Assembly (NCBI GenBank): GCA_002383165.1
Contig: DFXK01000002.1
Location: 634,302-698,301 of the forward strand
Direction of reading: 5' to 3'
DNA: 64,000 nt
Source of the DNA: Flavobacteriales bacterium UBA4110
GTDB taxonomy: Bacteria; Bacteroidota; Bacteroidia; Flavobacteriales; Weeksellaceae
In this document: one piece after another, positions 49,808-58,245 of the stretch
Position numbering within the stretch: the first letter of the stretch is position 1
How the letters are laid out: each line of letters starts with the position of its first letter
The notes under the pieces: generated by a model
Seen by the model: only the letters and a program-made list of their open reading frames with translations
What the model was told of the DNA's origin: nothing
The model's database searches: none
Position numbers and translations under genes: made by a program

Positions 49808-52800
49808 ATGCAGATGTATTTAGTTTTCGATACCGAAACCACAGGTTTACCCAAAAATTTCAACGCACCACTTTCCGATTCCGACAACTGGCCCAGAATG
49901 GTTCAGATTGCATGGCAATTACACGATGAAGATGGAAATCTTATAGAAAATCAGGACTATATCATAAATCCGGAAGGTTATGATATTCCTTTCAACGCTG
50001 CCAGAATCCATGGAATAACGACAAAAATCGCCCAAGAAGAAGGCCGCGATCTGGAAGAAGTTTTGGAAGAATTTTCTCAGGTTCTGAAAAAAGTGAGCGT
50101 CGTTTCCGGTCATAATGTAGAATTTGATTATAATATTGTTGGTGCCGAATTTCTGCGGAAAAACATCTCGGATAATTTACAGGAAAAACCGAAAGCCGAC
50201 ACGATGATTTTGGGAACAGATTACTGTAGACTAGAAGGCGGACGTGGCGGAAGATATAAATCGCCAAAACTGGAAGAGCTCTACGAAAAATTATACCGTC
50301 ACAAATTTGAGGAAGCGCATAATGCCGCCGCCGATGTAAATGCAACGGCGCAAGTTTTTTTCGAGATGATGAGAATTGGTGTAATTCCTGCAGATGTTCT
50401 GAAAATCACTGAGGATAAATTAAAAGAATATCAGGCTGCCAACCCAAATCCTATAAAACCGTTCGGAATTGTCATTAGAAGACAGGTTGCCAGCTTCAAC
50501 AATAAGAAAAAACAAACCGACTTTGGCAGTGTGGACGAAATTGATCTGGGAAAATATTTCCATTTCGACAACCACACTGTATTCTCTACACTCACCGCCA
50601 CCACGAATATCAATGACCTCATCAGCAAAGCCAAACAGGATAATTTCCCTGCCGTAGGAATGGTAGATCTGGGCAATATGATGGGCGCATTTAAATTTGT
50701 ATCTGCAGTAGAAAGTGCCAATTCCGACATCAGTAGAAAATATAAAGACTACCTTACTAAAAAACAGGAAGCTGAGGAAAAAGGCGAGGAGTTCGATGAA
50801 GAAGAACCCAATGCCAATCCGCTGATTCCCATTGTTGGTTGCGAATTTTATATTTCTGACCGCTACGAGCAGAAACAATTTACCAAGGATGATCCAGACA
50901 GGAGAACACAAGTTGTGCTTTTGGCCAAGGATTTTAATGGTTATAAAAATCTTGTAAAACTATCAAGTATTGGTTTCCAAAAAGGTTTTTATTTCGGCGT
51001 TCCAAGGATCAGCAGAGAACTGATCGCGCAATATAAAGAAGGTGTAATCGCTCTCACTTCTGGGATTTTTGGGGATATTCCGAGCACTATTCTAAACATT
51101 GGTGAACAGCGTGGTGAAGAATTATTCCAGTGGTGGAAAAATACATTTGGAGACGATTTCTATGTTCAGATCCAGAATCATAAACTGCCAGAAGAAGAAC
51201 ATTTGAATGAAGTGTTACTGCAATTTGCAGATAAGTATAATGTAAAAATCCTTGCTCAAAACGAAACATTTTACACCAATAAAAGCGATGCGAACATCCA
51301 GGATATTTTGAGCTGTATCAAAGATGGTGAGAAATTATCGACACCTGTTGGTAAAGGATTCGGGAAAAGAAAAGGACTCACAACCAGTGAATATTACATC
51401 AAAAACGCAAATGAATTAAAAGAAACTTTCCTTGCTTATCCTGATGCATTCGAAGCTTATGAAGAGTTTTTTGCAAAATTCACACCTTATACTCTAAAGC
51501 GTGATGTGTTGCTACCAAAATTTGATATCCCACAAGAATTCATCCATCCGGAAGATGATTTAGACGGCGGAAAACGTGGCGAAATGGCATATCTTACGTT
51601 CCTTACATACGAAGGTGCAAAAAAACGTTACACAGAAACAGGGATTACGCCAGAAATAAAAGAACGCCTTGATTTTGAGCTGGATGTAATTGCAAACACA
51701 GGCTATCCCGGCTACTTTTTGATTGTTCAGGATTTTTGTAATGAGGCAAGAAATATGGGCGTTTGGGTTGGTCCCGGCCGTGGATCTGCTGCAGGTTCTG
51801 CAGTTGCTTATTGTATTGGAATTACCAATGTGGACCCCATTAAATACGATTTACTTTTCGAGAGATTCCTAAATCCGGAAAGGGTTTCTATGCCCGATAT
51901 CGATATCGATTTTGATGATGAAGGTCGTGATAAAATTATCAAATGGGTAGTGGACAAATATGGACAGGATCAGGTGGCGCAAATTATCACTTATTCTGTT
52001 TTAGGAGGAAAATCTGCAATCAAAGACGCAGGAAGAGTTTTGGATGTTTCTATTCCGGAAACCAATATGATTGCAAAGCTTATCCCATCTACACCTGGTA
52101 TGAATATCGCCAAGGCTTTATCAAAATACGATAAACTAAAACCGGAAGAACAACAACTGGTGGATGAAATGAAAGCCATCCTGAACAACGAAAGCGATTC
52201 TAGATTTTCTGTGTTGGACAGCGCCAAAAAGATGGAAGGCTGTATCCGAAATACCGGAATCCACGCTTGTGGTGTAATTATTACGCCGGAACCTGTAAGC
52301 AATTTGGTTCCAATTACCATAGCTGCGAAAGATGCAGAGATTTTGGTTTCCCAGTTCGACAACTCTGTTGCGGAAAGCGCAGGTCTGCTAAAAATGGACT
52401 TTCTAGGTCTGAGAACTTTAACGATTATTAAAGATGCCGTTAAACTGGTCAAAGAACGCCACGGCATCGATATTGACCCCGATGCTATTCCGCTGGATGA
52501 TGCTAAAACGTATCAGTTATTTAAAGAAGGGCGAACTATCGGAATTTTCCAATACGAAAGTCCGGGAATGCAAAAATATATGCGTGAGCTGAAACCAACA
52601 GTTTTTGCTGACCTTATTGCAATGAATGCGCTGTACCGACCCGGCCCAATTAAGTACATCCCGAATTTCATCAACAGGAAACACGGAACAGAAGAAATTA
52701 TCTATGATTTACCGGAAACGCAAGAATATCTGGAAGAAACTTATGGCATCACAGTGTATCAGGAGCAGGTAATGCTCTTGTCTCAGAAACTCGCCAACTT

Positions 52801-54466
52801 TACTAAAGGTGAGGCCGATACGCTGAGAAAAGCGATGGGTAAAAAGCAGATTGACGTCCTCAACAAAATGTATCCGAAATTTATAGAAGGCGGACGAAAA
52901 AATAATCTGGACGAGGATAGATTAGAAAAAATCTGGAATGACTGGAAAGCGTTTGCAGAATATGCTTTTAACAAATCCCACTCTACTTGTTATGCGTGGA
53001 TTGCGTATCAAACTGCTTACCTAAAAGCCAATTATCCTGCAGAATATATGGCCAGTGTGATGAGCAACAACATCAACAATACTGCTTCTATCACTATGTT
53101 TATGGAAGATTGTAAAGCAATTGGTGTAGATGTTTTGGGTCCAGACGTGAATGAATCTCAATATAAATTCTCTGTAAATGAGAAAGGGCAAATTCGTTTT
53201 GGTTTGGGCGCAATCAAAGGAATTGGCGAAGGTCCAAGTGAGGCCATCACCAAAGAAAGACAAAACGGAAGATTCAAAACGATTTATGAGTTTTTTGAGC
53301 GTGTTCCTTCTTCTCAAGTCAATAAAAGAGTGGCGGAAAGTTTGGTCATTGCTGGTGCATTTGATGAATTGGATTCTTATCACCGCGGGCAATATTTTGA
53401 TACAGACACAGCCGGAAGAACCAATTTGGAAAGACTATTGCGCTATGGGCAAAGTTTTCAGGAGAGTAAAAACGAAATGGAAAATTCGCTTTTTGCAGAT
53501 TTTGCAGACGAGGTAAAAATAGAACAGCCCAAATTATTGCCTTGCGCAGAATGGCCTAATATGCACAAACTGAATAAGGAAAAAGAAATCATCGGGTTTT
53601 ATCTCTCTGCTCATCCGCTAGACGAGTTCAAATATCAATTTCAATTTTTGCAAGGCGTACTATCTAAAAAAACCGTTCTGGAAGAGAAGAAAGAAGAAAT
53701 CGTTTTGGAAGAAGTGACTCCAATTTTAGAAAAAGACAGTTCTCCCGATGACGAAGTTCCTGACATTTTAGTTTCTGATGATTCTGGATTGGAGGACGAA
53801 ATCATCGAAGAATCTACAAAAAAAGCAGAGCCAAAAGGAAACTTTAACTTCCTGAATTTGGAAGAAGTAGAAGCATTCAAAGACTTGGCTTTCCCACCAA
53901 AAACAGCAGAATTGTTTGAGGAAAAGAAAAGCTGGAAAGACAAAATGAATGAAAAAGACAATACAAAAGAATATACTGTTGCAGGACTAATTACTGAATA
54001 TCGTGTGACAGATGGTTTCCGAAGCGGAGAAAAAGTTGCTTTTGTGATGTTGGAAGATTATACAGGCTCCTACTCTTTCCGGTTGGGCGATAGAGATTAT
54101 ATGAAATTGAAAGATAAACTAGAAGTTCAACGATTCGTCATTATGAAAATCAAATATTCTCAAGGAAAAGATGGACGTGTTTTCGTGAATGTGAATGAAG
54201 TTTTGGAACTGAAAGAAGCATTCGAAAAATTTGCTAAAAGCTTGTCTGTTGTTGTTCTACTAGATTCATTGCGACAATCTGATATTGAGTTTTTCAAAGA
54301 AAACATCATTCAAAATCAAGGAGAGCAAAAACTTAATTTTTTTATCAAAAATCCGGAAGACGAATCTGTTTTAGAGGTGGTTTCTATGCAGCATAAGATC
54401 AATATCAATGAAAATCTTTTGGAAGTGATTCATCAAATTAATAATTATGAGGTTTTTTTGAATTAA
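49808..54466 (+). CDS. dnaE: DNA polymerase III alpha subunit with fused N-terminal proofreading exonuclease
   Basis: The 1552-residue protein joins two replicase activities. Residues 1-200 are a DEDDh exonuclease like DnaQ: Asp8 and Glu10 (FDTETTG), Asp in GHNVEFDYN, His171 and Asp176 (HNAAADV). A PHP-like domain follows. Its metal residues are altered: HFDNH (252-256) in place of an HxHxH pattern and VDLGN (286-290) in place of TDHGN. The polymerase core has GPGRGSAAGS and the catalytic aspartates Asp697 and Asp699 (with Asp701) in PDIDIDFDDEGR. A long acidic insertion lies around 1285-1350. An OB domain (YTVAGLITEYRVTDGF) and C-terminal region finish it. The start may also be the ATG at 49814. 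Confidence 0.95.
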   Translation: MQMYLVFDTETTGLPKNFNAPLSDSDNWPRMVQIAWQLHDEDGNLIENQDYIINPEGYDIPFNAARIHGITTKIAQEEGRDLEEVLEEFSQVLKKVSVVSGHNVEFDYNIVGAEFLRKNISDNLQEKPKADTMILGTDYCRLEGGRGGRYKSPKLEELYEKLYRHKFEEAHNAAADVNATAQVFFEMMRIGVIPADVLKITEDKLKEYQAANPNPIKPFGIVIRRQVASFNNKKKQTDFGSVDEIDLGKYFHFDNHTVFSTLTATTNINDLISKAKQDNFPAVGMVDLGNMMGAFKFVSAVESANSDISRKYKDYLTKKQEAEEKGEEFDEEEPNANPLIPIVGCEFYISDRYEQKQFTKDDPDRRTQVVLLAKDFNGYKNLVKLSSIGFQKGFYFGVPRISRELIAQYKEGVIALTSGIFGDIPSTILNIGEQRGEELFQWWKNTFGDDFYVQIQNHKLPEEEHLNEVLLQFADKYNVKILAQNETFYTNKSDANIQDILSCIKDGEKLSTPVGKGFGKRKGLTTSEYYIKNANELKETFLAYPDAFEAYEEFFAKFTPYTLKRDVLLPKFDIPQEFIHPEDDLDGGKRGEMAYLTFLTYEGAKKRYTETGITPEIKERLDFELDVIANTGYPGYFLIVQDFCNEARNMGVWVGPGRGSAAGSAVAYCIGITNVDPIKYDLLFERFLNPERVSMPDIDIDFDDEGRDKIIKWVVDKYGQDQVAQIITYSVLGGKSAIKDAGRVLDVSIPETNMIAKLIPSTPGMNIAKALSKYDKLKPEEQQLVDEMKAILNNESDSRFSVLDSAKKMEGCIRNTGIHACGVIITPEPVSNLVPITIAAKDAEILVSQFDNSVAESAGLLKMDFLGLRTLTIIKDAVKLVKERHGIDIDPDAIPLDDAKTYQLFKEGRTIGIFQYESPGMQKYMRELKPTVFADLIAMNALYRPGPIKYIPNFINRKHGTEEIIYDLPETQEYLEETYGITVYQEQVMLLSQKLANFTKGEADTLRKAMGKKQIDVLNKMYPKFIEGGRKNNLDEDRLEKIWNDWKAFAEYAFNKSHSTCYAWIAYQTAYLKANYPAEYMASVMSNNINNTASITMFMEDCKAIGVDVLGPDVNESQYKFSVNEKGQIRFGLGAIKGIGEGPSEAITKERQNGRFKTIYEFFERVPSSQVNKRVAESLVIAGAFDELDSYHRGQYFDTDTAGRTNLERLLRYGQSFQESKNEMENSLFADFADEVKIEQPKLLPCAEWPNMHKLNKEKEIIGFYLSAHPLDEFKYQFQFLQGVLSKKTVLEEKKEEIVLEEVTPILEKDSSPDDEVPDILVSDDSGLEDEIIEESTKKAEPKGNFNFLNLEEVEAFKDLAFPPKTAELFEEKKSWKDKMNEKDNTKEYTVAGLITEYRVTDGFRSGEKVAFVMLEDYTGSYSFRLGDRDYMKLKDKLEVQRFVIMKIKYSQGKDGRVFVNVNEVLELKEAFEKFAKSLSVVVLLDSLRQSDIEFFKENIIQNQGEQKLNFFIKNPEDESVLEVVSMQHKININENLLEVIHQINNYEVFLN

Positions 54467-54494
54467 ACAAATAAATAGCCTCTTATAGCTTTAC

Positions 54495-54530
54495 AAATCC
54501 AATTAAATTTTAAATTTAGTTGGATTTTTT
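54495..54530 (+). terminator. Terminator after dnaE
   Basis: AAATCCAATTAAATTT and AAATTTAGTTGGATTT form a 16-position stem with one G-U-type pair, followed by TTTTTT. Confidence 0.85.
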
Positions 54531-54605
54531 ATTATAAATTAATTTACCAATAAAATATCCCCAAATTAAAATAAAATTTGAATTAAAAATTATTCAAATT
54601 TTTAA

Positions 54606-54636
54606 TTGTTTAATTGAAAAGTACTTATTATATTTG
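54606..54636 (+). promoter_or_regulatory. Candidate promoter of the first GEVED cargo gene
   Basis: TTG at 54606-54608 and TATATTTG at 54629-54636 are 20 bases apart, matching both elements of the Bacteroidota consensus. The ATG follows 25 bases later. Confidence 0.6.
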
Positions 54637-54661
54637 AAGGATTTTTAAAATTAAAATAATT

Positions 54662-56248
54662 ATGAAAAAAATTCTACTTTCAAGCTTTCTAGCTTTGGGA
54701 ATCTTTGCTAATGCTCAGTTCGTACAAAATTTTGACGCAGGCACTACCACACCAGCTGGGTGGACTGTGATCAATGGCGGAGACCCTAATGGCTTTTTAT
54801 TTGGAACAGTTCCTGCAGGCGGATCAGTAACAGCTGCGCAATCCGGATCCAACGTTGCCAGAATTGTATATAACGCTGCAGCGCATGATGACTATTTAGT
54901 AACACCAGCCATTACTGTACAAGCTGGTGTAAATGATAGGTTATCATATTATGTTGCAAGTTATAGTTCCTCATATACGGAAAATTACAACGTAATGCTA
55001 TCAACTACTACTCCTACAGCAGCTGCGTTTACAACCACTCTAAAAGCTACTTCAAAAGCACCTGCAGCTTGGACAAAAGTCACTTTAGACCTCACACCTT
55101 ATGTGGGACAAACGGTTTATGTTGGTTTTCACGCAGTTGATACGGATCAATGGTATCTGATGTTTGATTCTGTTGTAAATGATACAGTACCATCAACGGT
55201 TCCTTCTTGTACAACCCCAACAGCACCTGCTAATGGCGCAACAGATGTGAATGTAAGAACTACATTTACTTGGCCTGATGCAAGTGGCGCAACTTCCTAT
55301 AAATTATACTTAGGAACTACTCCAGGTGGAAATGAAGTACTTAATGGTGTAACAGCTTCTTCTGGGGCAACACTTACAAACAATCCTCCGTTGAATGCTA
55401 ATACTACCTATTATTATAAAGTAGTACCTGTGAATGATATTGGTGACGCAACAGGCTGTGTTGAAACATCTTTTACAACAGGATCTAATCCATATGCACC
55501 GTACTGTGGCCCATTCACCTCTAGTACTCCAACTCAGATAACACCAATTACTTCTTTCACATTAAATGGGGTAACTAATGATTCTGATACTACTGCTACA
55601 ACATTTGGAAGTTTTGCTACAAATGAAAGTTTCACAGGTACTGCAATTGAAGTTAAAAATAATTTAACCACAATACCTTTTAGTGTGACAGGAATTGGAA
55701 TTGCAAATAATGGTTGGGGTGCTTCGGTATTCATCGACTGGAACGAGGATGGAGACTTCCTGGATGCAGGTGAATCCTATTTCAATACTACAGCCACCAT
55801 GTTAAGAACAACGACTGTGACCAATGGAAAAGCAACTCTTTCTGGCAACCTAGCTATACCTACTGGAGCTACATTAGGTCAAAAAAGACTAAGAGTTAAA
55901 TACAATTTTACTGGTACTGCTATTAACTTACCATTAACGACAGCTTGTACGGATTTAAGTAATGGACAAGTAGAAGACTACACTATTAATTATAAATCAT
56001 TCCTAGCGGTATCTGACCTTAATAAAGCTGATATTTCTGTATATCCTAATCCATTCAAAGACATCTTGAAAATATCTGATGTAAAAGGCGTTAAGTCAAT
56101 TACTGTAAATGATATGTCTGGAAGAGCGGTTAAATCTCTGGAGCCAGCTGCAGAAATCAACTTATCTAATCTTAAAGAAGGATTATATATCGTAAATCTT
56201 AAGATGGAAGACGGAAGCGTGAAAACTTTCAAAGCCATTAAAAAATAA
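54662..56248 (+). CDS. T9SS cargo protein: choice-of-anchor/adhesin-like domain, Fn3-like domain, GEVED domain
   Basis: The 528-residue protein has a signal peptide ending FANAQ. Residues 20-175 form a jelly-roll like that of choice-of-anchor J or cleaved-adhesin domains (NFDAGTTTPAGWTVINGGD, DDYLVTPAITVQAG, VGFHAVDTDQWYLMFDSVV). A fibronectin III-like module follows (ATSYKLYLGTTPGGNEV, NTTYYYKVVPVNDIGDATGC). A GEVED domain contains VFIDWNEDGDFLDAGESYF. The last 75 residues are a type IX sorting domain (ISVYPNPFKDILKIS, LKEGLYIVNLKMEDG, ending KAIKK). It has a near-paralogue just downstream. Function beyond surface attachment or adhesion is not known. Confidence 0.9.
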   Translation: MKKILLSSFLALGIFANAQFVQNFDAGTTTPAGWTVINGGDPNGFLFGTVPAGGSVTAAQSGSNVARIVYNAAAHDDYLVTPAITVQAGVNDRLSYYVASYSSSYTENYNVMLSTTTPTAAAFTTTLKATSKAPAAWTKVTLDLTPYVGQTVYVGFHAVDTDQWYLMFDSVVNDTVPSTVPSCTTPTAPANGATDVNVRTTFTWPDASGATSYKLYLGTTPGGNEVLNGVTASSGATLTNNPPLNANTTYYYKVVPVNDIGDATGCVETSFTTGSNPYAPYCGPFTSSTPTQITPITSFTLNGVTNDSDTTATTFGSFATNESFTGTAIEVKNNLTTIPFSVTGIGIANNGWGASVFIDWNEDGDFLDAGESYFNTTATMLRTTTVTNGKATLSGNLAIPTGATLGQKRLRVKYNFTGTAINLPLTTACTDLSNGQVEDYTINYKSFLAVSDLNKADISVYPNPFKDILKISDVKGVKSITVNDMSGRAVKSLEPAAEINLSNLKEGLYIVNLKMEDGSVKTFKAIKK

Positions 56249-56271
56249 TTTGAAACTTAATTAAATTATCT

Positions 56272-56301
56272 AGCCACTTCTTTTACAGAGGTGGCTTTTT
56301 T
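56272..56301 (+). terminator. Terminator between the two GEVED cargo genes
   Basis: AGCCACTTC and GAGGTGGCT form a 9-bp stem (one G-U) followed by TTTTTT. The two paralogues are therefore separate transcripts. Confidence 0.85.
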
Positions 56302-56373
56302 GTTTCACTATCACTATTTAAATTTTAATATTAATATCCTTTTAATAATTAAAAAAAAACTTTATATTCGTAT

Positions 56374-56381
56374 TAAATTTG
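56374..56381 (+). promoter_or_regulatory. Candidate -7 element of the second GEVED cargo gene
   Basis: TAAATTTG matches TAnnTTTG exactly, 16 bases before the ATG at 56398. No -33 TTG is evident. Confidence 0.4.
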
Positions 56382-56397
56382 ATAAATTTATAATATT

Positions 56398-57984
56398 ATG
56401 AAAAAAATTCTATTTTCTTGTCTCTTGGCGTTAGGTATCGGGGTCAACGCTCAATTAGACTTTTCCCAAGATTTCGAAACAGATCTTACGGGATTTAGCC
56501 ATTTTGGAGGTGGTGCTTTAAACACAACTAATTTTTGCAGTGCAAGTTCTTCTGGATCTTTAACGTATAGCTCTACAGTAACCCAAACCGGATGGATGGC
56601 AGATCTATTGGAGGTTGGTGACCTTTATGGGCAGACCAATAATGGTCAGGCTCTTACAGTAAGCTTCAATTATAAAAAGGCCGCTGGTCTTACAGGAACA
56701 CTTTATGTAATGTATGCTTTATTTAACGAAAGCTCTAACAACTGGACAATCTACACTGTTGGTTCTGGTGTTGCTTTGACTTCTGGTGCCATTACAACTT
56801 GTGCGAATCTTAGTGCTACTATTCCTGCAGGAACATTTGACCCAAACAAAACTTATGGTGTAGGAACATGGCTACAAAGATCAGGAACTTCTACAGGAGC
56901 GCTATATATTGATGATATCGTTGTAAAGCAAGCTGTTGTTACTAACCCTCCAGCGTGTACAACATTTACTAACCCGACTAACGGTAGTACAATTTCTTCT
57001 GGAACTGTAGGATTTACTTGGCCAACAGTAGCAGAAGCGGCAACGTATAAGGTAACTATAGGAACAACAGCAGGTGGATCTAACATCGTAAATGCCAATA
57101 TGATTGGAAACTCCCTAAATGTATCTTTAGCTGCAAACACAACTTATTATGCTAAAATTGTTCCTACAAATAACGTGGGGGACGCAGTTGGATGTCAGGA
57201 AATTTCATTTATGACTAATAGCAATGTTGGACATTGCGGGCCATTGACTTCTACAGCTCCTACAGCAATTGCTCCAATCAAATCTGTAACTTTTGGAACT
57301 GCAACTAATACTTCAGACCCTACAGCTACAACTATTGGCTCATTCCCTGTTCACCAAGATTTTACTACAACTGAATTTATTGTAAAAGATGATGTAACAT
57401 CTGTTCCTTTAACTGTTCTTGGCACTACAAACGGTAATGCTGCTAATGGATGGGCAATGTCAGTTTTCATTGACTGGAATAACGATGGTGATTTTGATGA
57501 TGCTGGTGAATCTTATTTCAACACTACAGCAACAATGATCAGAAAAGCAGGAGTTACTGACAACCCTATATCACTATCAGGAAGTGTTGCTATTCCGGCA
57601 GGTACTTCTCTTGGTAAAAAATTCATGAGAGTTAAATATAATTTCTCTGGAACAGCGATCAACACGCCACTTACAACTGGATGTGCTAATATGATTAACG
57701 GACAAGTTGAAGATTATACAATTAACTATCAAAGTGCTCTTGCAGTATCTGATGTAAATAAGAAATCTATCTCTGTTTACCCTAACCCATTCAAAGACAT
57801 TCTTAATATCTCTGATGTTAAAGGTGTTAAATCAATTTCTGTAAACGATGTGTCAGGAAGAGAAGTTAAATCTTTAGCTCCTGCTGCAGAACTTAACCTT
57901 TCTAGCCTAAAAGCTGGTTTATATATCGTAAACCTTAAGATGGAAGACGGAACTGTTAAGACCATCAAAGCAATCAAAAAATAA
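56398..57984 (+). CDS. T9SS cargo protein, paralogue of the preceding gene
   Basis: This protein also has 528 residues and the same layout: signal peptide (GIGVNAQ), N-terminal beta domain, Fn3-like module (ATYKVTIGTTAGGSNIV, NTTYYAKIVPTNNVGDAVGC), GEVED domain (VFIDWNNDGDFDDAGESYF) and sorting domain (ISVYPNPFKDILNIS, LKAGLYIVNLKMEDGT, ending KAIKK). The N-terminal 180 residues differ from the first copy: they contain LDFSQDFETDLTGFSHFGGG and a TLYVMYALFNESSNNWTIY region, as in a different choice-of-anchor type. The C-terminal two thirds are clearly duplicated. Confidence 0.9.
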   Translation: MKKILFSCLLALGIGVNAQLDFSQDFETDLTGFSHFGGGALNTTNFCSASSSGSLTYSSTVTQTGWMADLLEVGDLYGQTNNGQALTVSFNYKKAAGLTGTLYVMYALFNESSNNWTIYTVGSGVALTSGAITTCANLSATIPAGTFDPNKTYGVGTWLQRSGTSTGALYIDDIVVKQAVVTNPPACTTFTNPTNGSTISSGTVGFTWPTVAEAATYKVTIGTTAGGSNIVNANMIGNSLNVSLAANTTYYAKIVPTNNVGDAVGCQEISFMTNSNVGHCGPLTSTAPTAIAPIKSVTFGTATNTSDPTATTIGSFPVHQDFTTTEFIVKDDVTSVPLTVLGTTNGNAANGWAMSVFIDWNNDGDFDDAGESYFNTTATMIRKAGVTDNPISLSGSVAIPAGTSLGKKFMRVKYNFSGTAINTPLTTGCANMINGQVEDYTINYQSALAVSDVNKKSISVYPNPFKDILNISDVKGVKSISVNDVSGREVKSLAPAAELNLSSLKAGLYIVNLKMEDGTVKTIKAIKK

Positions 57985-58005
57985 TCTTCTACAGATATAA
58001 TTTTT

Positions 58006-58036
58006 AAACCCGCTTCTAGAAGCGGGTTTTTGTTTT
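58006..58036 (+). terminator. Terminator after the second GEVED cargo gene
   Basis: AAACCCGCTTCTAGAAGCGGGTTT is a perfect palindrome of 12-base arms followed by TTGTTTT. Confidence 0.9.
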
Positions 58037-58183
58037 GAAATAATAGATCATAATGATTCACAATCATATTGCTAGTTTTTGAACGTCTTATAAAAGACAC
58101 TCATTTTTATCTATGGATAATATTAGGTGTAGTTTTAATTGGAAATTTTTATATAGTATCTGAAGGTATTAATCAACTTATTT

Positions 58184-58219
58184 AAAGAAAAAATCCTGCG
58201 AATTGCTCCACAGGATTTT
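58184..58219 (-). terminator. Terminator after the M13 peptidase gene
   Basis: On the minus strand AAAATCCTGT and GCAGGATTTT form a 10-bp stem (one G-U) followed by TTTCTTT. It lies 27 bases after the stop codon. Confidence 0.8.
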
Positions 58220-58245
58220 GTTCTATTATTAATTAGATGAGTATT

